A stretch of 64,000 nucleotides of DNA. Source: Neckera pumila (lineage: Eukaryota > Streptophyta > Bryopsida > Hypnales > Neckeraceae). The position numbers and the translations under genes were made by a program. The notes beneath the pieces were generated by a model. It was not told where the DNA came from and did no database searches. It worked only from the letters and a program-made list of their open reading frames with translations. Below are positions 22,401 through 36,294 of this stretch, in pieces. Every line of letters begins with the position of its first letter. Positions within the stretch are counted from its first letter, which is position 1. The stretch is from positions 4,926,711-4,990,710 of the forward strand of contig OZ018413.1 of assembly GCA_963969595.1 (NCBI GenBank). The letters run 5' to 3'.

Positions 22401-25400
22401 TGAGTTCAGTGCAAACCTCAACAACACTGACTTGTCGGAAGTTATCACCAACAATTCAGACCGGCATCGACAATGTGCACTAGCTGCATTTATTCAAAAA
22501 AAAAGTTTCAAATTGGTACTCACCGTCCAGAATTAATCCTCTCTAGAAGCATAGCCTGAACTTTACCACCACGAGCTTGGGATTTGAGATGGGTAAGCCT
22601 TTCTCTGCGTTAAGTGCTCGCTCCTCTGCAATGTTTCACTTTCTTGAGACCCACTCTCATCATAAACCAAATCTAAAGTAGCAGCACCCCTAAGAAAGAG
22701 CAGTTCATAAAGGTACGTGCAACAATAATCATCATCACTGCCCCCACAATGCAACGAGTACATTGAAACAAAATAGACACGAAAACTTAGATATTGATGA
22801 CACAAGGTGTGTACGAAATATACGATCTTAGGAGAGCCTCATGTCACTTTTTGGTCCACCAAGAGACAATTGATACACTTTGAAATTTCATAACTTATTC
22901 AGACTGTGTCCAAATAATGCATGCTGATATGCATTGAAATCCAATAAGACTCAATAAAAATAATTTAGGTTTTATAACAATAAGTGCGCTCAATTGTTAA
23001 TAGTGTCAATTTCAGACCACAATAATTCAATCCAACAACAATGCAAACTTGCTCTTTTGTAACAGGTTCATACCATCACTTGGAAATATCAAGACCTGCT
23101 GCACGAGAGTAATTATAAGGAAAGCTGGTCTCCAAATCGGCCAACGAGGAGGGAAGAATCCGACAAGGAGGGCCGACTATTTGGCGCAATGCCTGACAAT
23201 AAGGGTATTGCCCGACGTAAATCACAATGAAATGGCGATGAAAATGGGATGAAAACGACAAGCCGGATGAAAAATCCGTAATCTCCGATTACACGGTTTT
23301 GCCCACGTAATCGGGCATTACGGCACAAAAGCTTCCCGCCGATTGAACGGGACATTTCCCAGGAGTGGTTTACGTTATGTGAACACTCACTTTTAATATT
23401 ATGTGAACTCGTGATGTTGCTCAAAATTAGTGTCATTCAACAAACTCGATGAACTTTCTTCTCCACTGAAAATGGTGAACTCAAGACAAAAGTTTAACAA
23501 GTTTGTTGAACCCACTGTGCTCTCCCTTCTCACCAAACGATGTCGTGAATGGACGTCAAAAGTCGTGAGGTGAGGTTGGTGAGGTTGGTCAAGCCATCCA
23601 AATTCCCTGCACTTGTAGCTGGTGACGGAAGCGATTCCTTCGCTTAGTGAAAAATAATCGAGGTACAGTATCTATAAAATAAAAAAAATAAAAAAATACA
23701 TATGAACTCTTGAGTCTGGGAAAGCATGAGTCTTGCTCATGAAAACTTCCAGTCTACAACTCAATTGGGTGCTACCTCGGTAGCATCACTCACTCACTTC
23801 AGTCAATTATAATTTTCTCCAATTAAATGTACATCTATCTCATTGAACCAGTTACAAAAGAGCTCTCTTGCCGTCGATATAATGTCCATGTCCTTGTGGT
23901 TGTATGATTGTGTAAATCATTGGGGCTGTCTTTTCCTTGTTTTTAAGACAGATTTTGAAGCTTGTTTAAACAACCGGTGGAAGTCAAAGTTGAAGATTTA
24001 CAGTCTCATGGCTTTTAGAGGGAACGAATTGGGTTGAATTGAGTCCGTGGTAGATTTGGAGCTTTCTAGGCAAAATAATTTATGACTTGAGAAGAATTTA
24101 GACATAAGATCTTCATTTTTCCAATTTTTTTCTTTTCTTCTGATCCTTAAATGACCTGGTTCATAACCCTGCACTAAAATCATGAAGCACTCAGTGACTA
24201 AGCCAGTCACGCTGTTGAAGGAGAGACAAAAATTTCAACAAAATTTATTGTACTTTTTCGGTTTCATGTAGCTCTCAATGTAGCTGCTCTTGAAGACATT
24301 CATAATTCATCCACTAAACGCCAAACATAAGCATCCCCACATAACCAGAAAATGGCACGCAGAAAATGCCTTCTCCTTCATGAAATCGTTTGTGCTCAAT
24401 AAGATGAAACATTTTGAGCTTGTCATTCCTTGACTACGTATTCAACCAAATTTTCACAAGCTGCAATCCATCCTACAAGACAAGAAGTCGAAATTCAAAA
24501 CAACCGAGGTTCCAAATCAGAGTGCCAAATGCTGCACACGATCTCATGGCTAAGAAAAAATTTGCCATGAAATCATGTAAGAAATTGAAAGTTGGGTAAT
24601 TCAAGAATCCCTCTAACTAATTCAATTCAACTCATTTCGTTCCCTCTAAAAGCCTTGAGACTCTGACTCTTCAACTTCAATTACATAACCAGTTGCTTTA
24701 ACATAATACGAGATCCATCTGAAAAAGGAGGAAGGTGCAAAACTAGACAGCAATAGTGATTTACAGTCGCATGGAAATTATCTCATTAACAGAAGTGCTC
24801 AAAAAACTGGTGTACTAGATAAACTCTACTATTAATTACACAAACCAAAAGCAGAACACAGAACCGGCAGCACCAGGAAATTGTATGAAACGATCAATTA
24901 AATTTTAAAATCAAGCAAATTCAACCATTTCTTTCACCCACGCCAACCACTAGAAATTGAACAGGTATAAAATTACATTTCAGGCCGCATGGCTTGACAG
25001 TTGTGGAGTCGAATACGCCAATTCAACGAAATTGACGTTAAATGGCAAGAAATGCACAAGATGCTCATTCAAACCTGCGTTTCGCTCTACCAGAATCAGA
25101 AAAGACACTTCAAAAATGCTGAACAGATTCATACTTTGTTGAAGAACTATATTCCCAATTGCTAATTGCGATTCTCTCATCTTATCTTATACGGAGTATG
25201 TGGAAATATAATTGGAAAAATAGAATGACTGAAAAGAACTTCCAGCCATCCTGCTGCAGCAAGTTGGGCATTTCTACCTTAAATGCCGATGTTCATGTTG
25301 GGATGTGGCAGGCTAGAGGATTGAAGTTCGATTCACATAATCCGAAATTTTAATTCTGCTGTGAAATAGATGGAAATCATGGTTTCTTGTTCCTCAGAAA

Positions 25401-25560
25401 TCTACTCGTCCCTCCGTACCTCATTTCTAATAACTGATCAACATCTTAACCCCGCCTTAGTTTCAGAATTCAGTGTTGTGTTGAATGCATTGTGCCATTA
25501 CACTGATAATGAAGTTTAGTGTTTGCAACACAAATTACAAACTCTTAACACTAAATGACA
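19402..25560. other. long intergenic region, no recognised gene
   Basis: Mixed composition, AT-rich, with many short frames but no recognisable domain. A strong acceptor-like site follows a long pyrimidine tract near 21745-21793, but no matching coding exon was established. AACG-type palindromic words occur near 22.05 and 25.02 kb. Small direct repeats are listed separately. Confidence 0.4.
20419..20522. repeat. direct repeat of about 40 bp, offset about 63 bp
   Basis: TAGACTTTTGTGT...TCATGCAAGAACCACACAAGCGTTTT appears at 20419-20461 and again at 20483-20522 with a few differences, a local duplication. Confidence 0.8.
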
Positions 25561-25592
25561 ACAACGTTGGTAATGTTACCAACACAAAATGT

Positions 25593-25705
25593 CAACATGA
25601 ACATTAATTGTCAACTAAATATCCACCCAAAAAACGGAATTAGAATTGAGATGTTTACTCTACACTAAATTAGTATCCAACATGAACACTAATTGTCAAC
25701 TAAAT
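25593..25705. repeat. 28-bp direct repeat, offset 85 bp
   Basis: CAACATGAACATTAATTGTC continuing into AACTAAAT at 25593-25620 recurs at 25678-25705 with one difference. Confidence 0.75.
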
Positions 25706-25739
25706 GAGAATTAAAACAAGTTACATGCTAGGATAAGTA

Positions 25740-27180
25740 ACACTACCACCCTTGAGGGTCTCTTTCCAAGAGAAGTCTCTTGAAAGTCCAGTGGCAATCC
25801 TAGTGTTTCTAAATGCCTTGCGAGCGAGAGTACAAATCCGAATGCAGTGCTCCATCTTCCAGGTCGAAATCACAGCACTTGCATCGGTGCGGGAAACGGA
25901 TAACCGCACAGCAGCCATTGGTACTTGGGAGACCTCCCGAGTTCACTTGCCAAAGTAAGATCTGGAGTTTGGCTGGCCTATTAGTGTTCCAAGATCCACA
26001 TAAGCTTGATCGAAGCTTGAATGTGTCTCTTCCTTCGCAAGATTAATTAAGCGAGCAATGCAGAGTTTGCATTTTGGAGGGGTTCATACGATCTTGGAGC
26101 ACCGTTCTATAATCAAGCTTCGTGGAGTACTTAAAGAAAGCCGTCTCTTTCAGCGGCAGAACCGCTCTCCATCTCCATTCGATCTTTGGGGTCGAATTGG
26201 AGATCTCTGACCGCAACTGACCACCAAATGATGCCTTGAAAACTACCCTCATGAGGATTATTAATGATAGTGTTCCTCGGATCAATCCCCGCTGGTGGTA
26301 ATGACCCTAGCTAGCGCGTGGCAAAGTTTTTCCCGTCATGTATATCTTCTGCCTCCATGGTGGTGGTGTTGTAGAAACTCGAGTGTAGGTCTGTGTCCTT
26401 CATGTGGTCCCTTCATCTGGAAGAATTGATCACTGCCGTCTTCCTTCTATCGAGGAAAGTATACTAGCTTACCCATTCAAACTCTGTCGGAAGGCTGCCT
26501 TGATGGATTCCTGGACTAACAAGTGGAGGGAATCGCGTTGACGATTTCTGCGCGTCGATCGTGTGTCGGTGGATCTCACTCTTCCCTACCCACCTGCACA
26601 ATCTATTTTGTCAATTGTTTGCCAGTCGTGTAGCTCGTAATCCCCAGAACCCTTGAGCTGCAGCCACTGATTTCTTCATCCACGTGGACCCATAAGAGTA
26701 GCTACGATCTCCTATGATCATGCCAGTCGATCACCGTGGTCCCCCGGCCTGCAGTTCTTCATTTCATTCCAGTACTGTACTGTCGATTACTTGCCTTGCC
26801 ACCGCATCCATGTCTCGCGGGGGGCCATGCTTTCCATGTACCGCCCACCAGAGGTCGGAGCCGCTTCCCGGCATCCCCTGAGTTTTTGCTGGCAAATAGC
26901 GAAAAGTGTGTGCTTGTTGGCCATGATTGATGACAGTCTTGCGCTGATGCATGCTTTTGTCTCGCCTTGAAGTTGGAATAGCAACCGGTAGCGTACTCTC
27001 TGTCATTTCGGCAGTAATCGAGCAGTACTCTTTTCATGTTTTTGTCTACGATGGGGAGTATTCTTTAACTGCTTGTCCCCCGAGGAAAAACTCATTCTCC
27101 CGTCGATTTGTGACCAGCTTGCCGACGCTACTTCCGCAAATTTTACTTAGTAACACGGTTAGAATGATCGAACCATAGAA
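25740..27180. other. higher-complexity island without a recognised gene
   Basis: Noticeably less AT-rich than its surroundings, with several 65-90 residue frames on both strands, for example minus 26043-26285 and 25721-25918. None matches a family I recognise, and no consistent splice model could be built. It could be a decayed gene or low-copy unique DNA. Confidence 0.3.
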
Positions 27181-29144
27181 ACTCATCAATTTTTAAATCA
27201 ATGCAAAACATTTACAGAAGAATGATCAATTCAGCATCTTCTTTATCTTTTGACAATTCTCCTTGGAATGCCAGGTTGGTCACTCTGGAAATCAGTCTTT
27301 TGGGTACCATGTGCATCATTTGCTTAAAGAACCAAGAGCACTCATTGAAGATCAACTACTAATGTGCAAGAACTCCCTTTCTCACACAAAGTTCCAAGGA
27401 TGAACATCTAAACTTTTGTCTAACATAAAACGATTCTCTATCATCCATTGAACATTTAGTGCCCATAACAACATTACAAGGTTGACCCTAGAAGAACATG
27501 GCCTTATCCCCCAGGTAGTTAGTCCAAATATATCACATTCATGGATGAATAGGTAAAATCCTCTTCCCTTCAACTTCTTAGAAGTCATTTTTAGGACACT
27601 TTTAGTCCTTGTCGTTGTTAGAAGGTTTGCTCTAAAATATTGAGGACTATCATTGAAGTACAATAGTAAAAAAAATTTGTCAAATTCTTAAATGAATAAA
27701 TGCATTCTTTGTGTAGAGTTAACCCTAAAAATCCTTCATTAGACACTTTCTACCCTCTTCAACATTTGAAGGTTAACCAAATGGTTACCTTACTTTTGGG
27801 ATGCATCTTCAGACCACAACATGCTCTAATATGCACATAATCAAATGGAGTTTATTAAAGTTAAATCATAACGTGAACCCCAATTTGTAGAAAGGGTTTC
27901 AAGAGGAAGGTTTAACTAAGAATAGTACAAAAGAAACATAGCACCAAACTCCCAATCACACCAAGTTTGAATGGTTCAAGGACTGAGTTCCATCCCACTA
28001 TGTTTTTCTCAAACTCCTGCTCCTGGTCCCTCATTGCACACACTTTCCAATTAACTCTATATCAGGTGGTTCAATGAAGCATTATTGATGCTTCCAAAAA
28101 CTTTTTACCAGTACCTGAAAATCCGTTTGCAGTGGGGCAAGTTTTCCACCCGAGCAACAACCATTGGCTTTTGTTCTGTTTGTTCCTCTCTTTTTCTTTT
28201 CCTTTTTTTTGGGGGGTGTGTCTTACAACTGAAAGATGTATTGATTGCAGATAAAAGTACTACTCAAGAGCATCTCATACAGTATTAATTTGTTACTTTT
28301 TGTTCACAAGAATGCAGTACCGGTATGATAGTGCAGAAGAATTGAAGAACAGGAGAAGAGCCAGCCATGGCTCTGGCTTCAGTTGGTTGTGTCGGGCACT
28401 GTAACTTCGTGGGCCATTGAATCGTTGATAAATGAATGCAGTCCATGTGTTTCAAAAAAAAAAAAAAAAAAAATGAATGCAGTGAGTGCTGCACATTAAG
28501 TCATTTCAGTCCTTCATCACACCACGTGGCCAATTGGGAATACGATGCTGCTGCCCATGTTGAATTGAATGCGCTGATATATAAGAAGGCATACCTGTAA
28601 CAAGTTAGCCAGAACTTTTTTTCTCTTTTTTTTTCTCTTGAAACTCATGGACAAATTCCATTGCCAGAGCCTTTTTTTCTCACAGCTGGACTGATTGAGG
28701 TCGGTCTGTGCTTCTTTTTTTTCATCATCATTTCGAGCTGTTGAATGATACGAAAATGAGCTTCAAACACTGGAAAATTAAAGGACCTGAGCGGAGGTTT
28801 TGATGAGGAGCACCTGAACTGGGTCATCTGTGATTCTTCATAATGGACAACAGCTCACAATGAGACATGTAGTAGCTCCTGAATTGTGATGGATGCATGT
28901 CACAAATGATGGGGAACTCTGAGAGGGAAGAACCACCAACCTTGTACCTTCAAAAGACCTTAAAGCTACATGAGCAAGCATTATGCAGTCTTTTTTTTTT
29001 TTTCTATTTCCTTTGTTTTGATCTTATGAATTGTGAACCTCCAACCACACACAGTGTGTAAGGTAGTCGTGCTCTGAAAGCGACTTTTTAAGAGATGATT
29101 GCATTTGGGGGACAGCTAAACTCCTTGAAACAATTTTTGGTAAA
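27181..29144. other. AT-rich intergenic DNA with homopolymer runs
   Basis: No gene is seen. There are a poly-A run near 28455-28473 and poly-T runs near 28.68 and 28.99 kb. Confidence 0.45.
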
Positions 29145-29310
29145 TTTTTGTAGGAAGAAATATGGAATTGGCATCTAACCCAAGTCGTTTCATGTTTTTT
29201 GGACCTTTGTGGAATTAGTTACAAATTTTTGAAGTTGAACTATAGTGGCCATTGAAAAGTGACTACCTTCAGAAATGTACATTGTTAGTACATTAAAGAG
29301 AGCAAAATGT
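29145..29310. repeat. dispersed repeat, copy 2
   Basis: Same-orientation relative of 15560-15735, sharing GGCATCTAACCCAAGT, a TTTTTTGGA.CTTTG word and GAAGTTGAA. Both copies are followed by a GCTT.TAGAGC word, so the repeat probably extends further in both places. Confidence 0.55.
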
Positions 29311-31339
29311 TAGTGGTTGCTTTTAGAGCAAGGTCGTTTTAGAGCACCCTACCTTAAATCTCTAAATGCCCAAGGCCTTTTTTAAGCTTCTTGGAACTTG
29401 CTCTAAAACTGAACTAAAAGCTACCTTTTTGATAAGTTTTATAAAAAGAAATTGAGTTTTAATTGTACAAATTCAAAATAGACATGTTAGAGATCGCATA
29501 GAAAAAAAAATACAACAATACATCACTTATAGATTGAAAGATTATAATGTGATCATAAGAGTGTTAAAATTGTGAACCTGAGTTGAATTCTTTCAATCTT
29601 TTTTTCATATGTCAAATCTAAAAAATTGGTCACCAAAAAAATATGAGGTTAAAGGACAAAACATGTATAACCCCGATCAATTTACAACTTTTCAAAATCT
29701 ACTGTATTGTTCTTTTAAATGAATTTTTAGTGTGATTTTTTCTCCAAGATCTAGTGTATTTGAGGATCATTTCCAAGAGCCTTCAACACTAGAAATTCAA
29801 AAATTTACAATGGACACCCATAATGAAAATCTTGGATAGAAAAATCATAATCATTCATTTTCATAATTGGATTTTTGATGCTAAAACTAGACTTCTTCTA
29901 ATGATACTTCAAAAAGAAATTTTTATAAATATAATATACTAAAAATAATAACTTGCTTAGATTTTATTTAACTTCAAGTATTGTCAACACTAAAATATGG
30001 TTCCTCATGCATTTAGGGGTTAATAAATTTGCAACAAGTTCTAAAAACTTTTGTCATAGACCACTATGTTCACAACAAAAATCAACACTAGAGTCATGAA
30101 GCTTATTACATTCATATATGTGAATGGAACATACAAAATGTGGATGATCATTCCTTTTTCATTTGAAATGTGCATAAATTCATCTAAAATAAAACAATAT
30201 TCTTTGAAGATTTTGTAGCAATTTAGCGATTTTATTCATCACTAAAGAAGAAATACATTGCCAAAAACATGATCCTTCAAAAAAATTGTATTGCTTTCAA
30301 GCAATTAATTGCTCCAAAGAGTAAATTTGGCATCATGGGCATTGGTCAAAGAAAGAAAATTAGTTTTTCACCTATGTAATCTGCTCCAGTTTTCCTTTTA
30401 TCTCCATGAGTCAAAACATCCACTAGGTGGATTACAAATGATTTTCAAGAGTTTTTTATATTAGTGACTTAGAAAAGATGAATTACACCTAAGTATGCTG
30501 AGAAAGCAAATTTTTTATATTCTTCAACAATGTGACTAGAGTGGTCATTTAGTGATTTATGTTTTTTTGTAGGAGGTTCTAAATTTATTGACATAAAAAT
30601 GGGGACAAAATAAAAACTTATAAAAATAAAGATTTATTGTCTAGTTCTGTCTTAGGTCATAATTTAATTTAACCAAAAAGTCCAATTTTACATTCCATGT
30701 ACAAAAAGACTCTTGGAGTAAGGACACCGAGCATTTGCAGCCAAAACAAGATTGCGAGTTCTTGGACCTCAGAAACGCCCTAGGAACGCCCTAGGAACGC
30801 CCTGGGAACAATCATCTAACGTGGCCAAGAGAGTGCCTCGTCAAAAACTAGTATATAATTCATTTTTAAAATTCTTTTAACATTTTTATTTTATTTTTTA
30901 TTTTTTATTTTTTTAATTCTAATTGTTTCCAACAACAGGAACAACTCTGAAATGGCCCTTTGAAGGCCTCAAATCTCTTCTATTGGCATTAAAATTTTCT
31001 AATGAAATCACTTTCAGAAAAAATATGAAAACTAAAAAAGCATCTCTTCATCTAAGAATCTAATATTTTTTGGCTAATTGCTTGGTGATCGGGTCAGGTT
31101 TCAATCTAAAGGCTTGGTGTAATTGTTACTCCCTAACGACCCCTCTTCAACCATTTCATGATGCCAAACTTATTGTTTAGAATATTGCAAAGTCCAAGTA
31201 GGTGCTTGTGCTCTTAATTTTTGGCATGCTTTTTAAATCATATTTTGAAGATAGAAAAGGGCATTAGCTTTCTGCAAATATAATTTCTATTTTAAAGAGT
31301 GCCGAGGAGGAAATGCCATGCCATCCTAAGTTTAGAATG
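29311..31339. other. AT-rich intergenic DNA
   Basis: No gene is seen. It is low-complexity T/A-rich around 30865-30915 and contains the 11-bp tandem repeat at 30772-30809. Confidence 0.45.
30772..30809. repeat. three-unit 11-bp tandem repeat GAACGCCCTAG
   Basis: GAAACGCCCTAG, GAACGCCCTAG and GAACGCCCTGG follow one another, GC-rich against an AT-rich background. Confidence 0.85.
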
Positions 31340-31960
31340 GAGGTCATTGGGTAGCACAAAAAAATTCACAAAACTCAAATTTAAACTTTTGAATTTTTTT
31401 TCTCATAGAAAGTATTTTTGTCTACATGGAATTTTTTGATTCATTTTATTTGGACTAGTGTTGAGAAAGTGATAGAGAGTTCTATTTTGGAGGCACTTTC
31501 AACATTCTCCCAAAAAAAACTTTATGAATCATTTTTTAATTTTATTTTTATAATTAAAAAAGGAAGGGGACACTGACACGGTTTAGTTTGCTTGCTAGAA
31601 CAATCTAACTATTGGAATTAGTATGCTTCAATTCCATCTAAGAACTACAAACAATGTAGTTTTTCCTTCTATCTATGTCTACTTAATAAAAAAATTTAGA
31701 ATGAAAATCAAGTGTGTTATTTTTGAAATTTTTCCCATACTTTCAACTTAAATCGTTAATATAGTTTTTTTTTAATTCAAAATCTACATTGCAGAAAGTT
31801 TAAGTTAAGAAGATTCAAAATCAAAATTTAGTCTAGGAAAGTGCAAGAAAACATTTTCTTCACTGAAAATGCAAATATCTTACAATCTACTTTATCAAAG
31901 TTTCTAAAATTTCTTCTACACAATTTCATACTAGAAAGTGAAGAATCCTACAGTTAGATA
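31340..31960 (-). mobile_element. decayed internal fragment of a TTAA-family element
   Basis: The region tracks the interior of copy B in order: a TTTTTGTCTA word, TTTGGACT with GAGAAAGT, then TTGCTAGAACAATCT, TTAATTCCAT-like words, TCTACTTAATAA, and ATATCTTACAATCT near the end. Neither TTAA nor CCCCTAAAGG ends are present, so it is truncated and old. Confidence 0.55.
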
Positions 31961-32399
31961 AACAAATAGAACAAACAATAGCCATTTGCTTAATTGGAAA
32001 GTAATGGTAGTGGTACCTTTCAATGTGATTATATCCATGTAACATTCTTACCTAGGCAATTTTAGTGCAAACAATAGATCCTATACTTGCGACATCAACA
32101 AACTTATGTTGAAATCTTTTGACAATAAGTCTAAACCATGCAAGATGTTGGCTAAGAAATGAAGACAATAGATGAATTTGAATTGAGTTACCATAGTTTT
32201 TCCAAGACATTTTTGATGTCTTTAAGTCGTTTTAGCATCAATTCAAAAATTAAAAAAAATAAAAAGGACCTAAACTATCACACAAAGTTTCCTCAGCTTG
32301 CCAACATGAGAGCTGTCTAGTTTTATGATATCTCTTATTTTTTTGGCATCAAGGAGCGTTTGTTAACCACTCACCGCCCAAGAGGACGAAAAGTGTCCA

Positions 32400-33000
32400 C
32401 ACACAAACTTTGAAGCACTATAACTTTTGCATTTGATGTTCGAACTCAATAAAAATTGTTGGAAAAATTTTGCATACCAGTCTAATTTCTATGGTAAAAT
32501 TTTCAAATCAATCCAAGACGAATTGAGTTTGCGAGAGCCATTCAAAGTTCACAGGGTCAATTTTTGTTCAGCACACTGTGTTGTGATAAATGCAACTTTG
32601 GGGGCTTGTATCTTTTTCCAAAAATGTTTGTTTTCAATAAAAATGTGTTGGGTTTTGTACCCCTGAAGGTCTAGTTATTGTGGTAAAATTTTCATGCCAA
32701 TCCAAGTTGTTTTGAATTCTTGGGAGCAATTCAAAGTTCAAAATCTAGATATTATTGCATTTCCATCAACTTCGGCGGCTCATAACTACTTCATACATGA
32801 TCCTTTTTCAAAAATTCTTGTTGGAGAAGTTGCGTATACTTGTCTAGTTCTTGTGGCTAAAATTTCATATCAATCCAAGAATTTTTGATTGTCTAAGAAG
32901 CATTTTAGTAGAAGGAGGTTCAATTGTAGATGTGATTTTTTGCTCCTTTTTTCACTGTTTTGGGACATTTCAAATCCATTTTGTAGACACAATGATTCAT
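32400..33000. repeat. degenerate tandem repeat, period about 190 bp
   Basis: A block reading TCTA.TT.TGTGG.(T)AAAATTTCA.....AATCCAAG recurs near 32475, 32668 and 32847, with CATTCAAAGTTCA or CAATTCAAAGTTCA between. Three strongly diverged units suggest an old satellite or internal transposon repeat. Confidence 0.5.
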
Positions 33001-33317
33001 TTTCATGAAATTCTTTTCACCAAAGTGTTTATATTATGGTTTTGAATCACTTTGTAGCTTAAAGTTTTTTCATTTGAGTAGGTTTAGAAATCGAATTTCA
33101 CCTCCAAATGTGTTTTTAAGAAAATTTCAGCACCTTTTTTGAACACTAAAACATTATAATCTTTCAATATAAACGGTCAAATGACCCCAAATTTGTTCCA
33201 CACCATCTAAAACATACACACTACAATATTGTATGGTTGAGATCTTCATACCTCACTCTAATTTTGACTTTTCAGACTTTGTAATCTATAATTTTTTTAT
33301 CTCTTTCACCTTGCCAG

Positions 33318-33982
33318 CATCTTCTTTGTAATTCTATTTGTGGTGTTCTTGGTACTAGGGGCCTCCATCCACGCTTGTAGGAACTTGAGCAGGTATATCA
33401 TTGCACTTGAAGAAGACAAAGCTCTCTTCGATGCAGTTTTGGCTCCAATTATTAGCACAGTTTCACATGTTCCTAAACCAACCGCAACAGTCCTCTTACA
33501 TGATGACGACACAGACGCATTGGAAATTGAAGTTCCTCACATTGTCAAGAAATCTCGTTTCAGTAAGTAAGTCTACCCACAACTATTGTTATTTGCCAAA
33601 TTATATGCAATTCTATTGTCATTGTTCTATTCTATTTACAATTATGTTTACACTTGTATTTCATCATCAATGTGATTTTGAAATTTTTCTAATTTTTTTG
33701 GATTTTGGCAGCATGAATTCCAACAAAGCAACTCATTGACCTTTTTTCACTTTACCTGGATTTTTTCCAAGCCCATCAAAGTCCTACATATTGCCATTGT
33801 ATGCAGATGCTTTAGCTTCTACACTTGCATCTCAACAACATTTTTCTACATGGAAGAAGTCTAGTTCTTTAGATCCAAAAGTTCTAGAATTTGTAGACGT
33901 GACAGCTGTAGAATCAGATAAAGAGACATCGTCTACTGACAGTAGTGCCTATTCTCAGTCTATGTCTACATCTTCCATGTAA
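33318..33982 (+). CDS. possible 3' end of a spliced gene, unrecognised
   Basis: Two exons fit: 33318-33562 with donor A|GTAAGT, and 33807-33982 with acceptor TATGCAG. The phase-1 junction keeps frame to a TAA stop. The first exon would follow an acceptor-like CCTTGCCAG at 33317 and opens with a hydrophobic run (FFVILFVVFLVLG) that could be a membrane helix. An acidic patch follows (HDDDTDALEIEVPH). The second exon encodes a Ser/Thr-rich tail. No domain is recognised and no upstream exons were found in the degenerate repeat region. It may be a gene fragment carried by a transposon or a pseudogene. Confidence 0.35.
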
Positions 33983-35449
33983 TGCTTTGATTTGTTGCAT
34001 TACATTTGTTGGATTTTATTTTATCGTTTATCATACGTTGTTTTTGGTACTTCAAGCATCAGTATTCTATGTACCTCAAATTGTTATGTTGTAGGCTTTT
34101 TTTTATTTCCACTGAAAACAGATTACATATGATATTGTAATCATAACATTATAGTGTTTTTGGAATGCTAAGTGGTCTTGCTGTTCTAGGAATCCAAAAT
34201 ATCAAAAAATATCTATGTATTACTTTTTGTATTACATTTCCTATCTCATTTTATAAGCTACAATTTATTATTTAGACAAACATCTAGGAGACATCATTTC
34301 AATGGGCAAAATTAACATCATTAGTAAATAGCTTGAAACGGACAAAATGTACTACAAAGTTGATTCATGGAATAAGTATCTTTTCTTTAAATCTTGAACC
34401 CTAACTATATAAAGGGAGTCAACAATAAAGTTCAGTACAAATGATTTGAATACTTTCTAAAGAATAGAATTTGAATAATCATTTCTTTTTTTCATCCTGC
34501 ATTTTGAGGTCAAGTCATTATTTTAAAGTCCACGGTTATTGAATTGTCCAATTGCTTAAAAAAAAAAAAAACCCACGGTCATAGGTACATCATTAATTTC
34601 TAGATTGGAAAATTGTATGCTCACACATTCACGCTCACAGGCTCACAAAATAGCAACTCTATGCTTCTGCTAAGGGGCATCTAAAAATATATTAATTTAT
34701 GTCCTCCTTGTTTATACAAATAGGCCTCTCTGGTGCACTCACTTATAAACATTGAAGATTATTCTTTGGGTAGAATCTCATAGTCATCACCATCAACTCC
34801 TCACAACTTGATAATGGTTAATTTCGATTATTTTTCCTATTTTTTACAAATTAAAAGATCAAGTGACTGTTTAAAAAAATTGTCATTCTATTCTGAAAAT
34901 AACTTTTGACCTACTTTTTTTAAGTTCTCAAATTTTAACAATCTTTTATTTTTGTATTAGATTAATTATCCATATTTTAATTTTAAAAACACAAAAGGTC
35001 ATAATACAACCAATTCAAACCAAAACACTACAAAAAACAACTAATCCTTTTAGCAATCACCTTTAGTAGTTGTGAGGTTGCCTAGTCAGCTCGCCTTAGC
35101 TGGAGGGTTGGTAAATTTCCTTACCTTGGTGAAAATTCATAGGTTAAATTTCTAACATTTAAAAATTTCTATTCAATCAATTTCTTCATCCTCTAGTACA
35201 AGTTCAATTCTATAAATTTGGGACTAGGTTCCAAGGTGGTTTATTTTTTTGACCATGGTTTTTATTGTTGGAAGTGCATCCACTATCTTTCATTTTGCTT
35301 AGGCAATTGTAAAAAACCCTAGTTGGAATGTAAGTTAAGGTCAATTCTCCCCGTACATTGGTAGAGGTTTGCAGATGGAAAATTGTACGACCTAAAGTCC
35401 CATTTTTAGCAACTTCAATCTCTCCTTCGTCAAATCATGAACTGCAAAG
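33983..35449. other. AT-rich intergenic DNA
   Basis: No gene is seen. A lone CACTACAAAAAACAAC at about 35027 resembles a CACTA end without a partner. A poly-A run lies at 34558-34571. Confidence 0.45.
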
Positions 35450-36294
35450 TTAACCCCTAAATGCACAAACACCGTTTTTCGGCAACACAACAATTCTGAG
35501 CAGCTCACTACAAATGAAATTTTTATTTTTATTTGAAATTTTTACACAACATGTGCCTGTGGAGTAGCTTTAATGCCCAAACATTTTTGTAACTTTTGAC
35601 CACATGATCAAAATATTATTGTATAATAAGTAGTTTGCATTACTTTGCGAGCAACTCAAAAATTCTTTCAAAATTTCATTTTTTTTTTAAAAACTGAAAT
35701 TGATTTTTGAGATCTAGATATATAAGGAAAGCTTTGAATCATTAGTAATGAGATGAAAGTTATGAAGAATTTTAGTTTGCGGGCAATTAAGGATTCTCTA
35801 CTCTAAAATAAACTTTGAAGTTCTTTATTCAACTTAATTTTCAATATTTTTTGAAAAAAATAAAACCATAGGATGTAGATTGTTTATTACAACATTACAA
35901 CCATTTGGATTAACATTTTTCAATACCATAACTAAATTTTAACAATTTAGTATTTTGAATCATTCTCTACTTCTTCCTACTTACTATTTCTTTCCTATAC
36001 ACTCCCTCTATCCCATTAAAAAACTCCAAATCAAGCACAATTCTTGTCCCGCTAAAAAGCTTTGTTTTATAATTCTGACCATTGAATAAATGTTGGACGT
36101 GTTGAACTACCTCATGGGGGCAAGTCAAGAGATTAGGGAGCATTCCTCTTGTAGAAAGCTTGCCCTTGCCCATGTGAGGCACCTTGTACTTGTTGTGCTT
36201 CCTCAAACAGTAGTTTTGACGATGGATTTGGTGACCACTTTAGTGCTATAAAGATTTATTTATAAAGAATATCTGGTTTCTTTCTTTCGGGTAT

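Noticed and set aside
25315..25345. GAAGTTCGATTCACA, resembling a tRNA T-arm
   Set aside because: No D-arm, anticodon stem or acceptor stem could be paired around it, so no tRNA gene is called.
35026..35100. CACTACAAAAAACAAC resembling a CACTA transposon end
   Set aside because: No inverted partner end or target duplication was found within a few kilobases.
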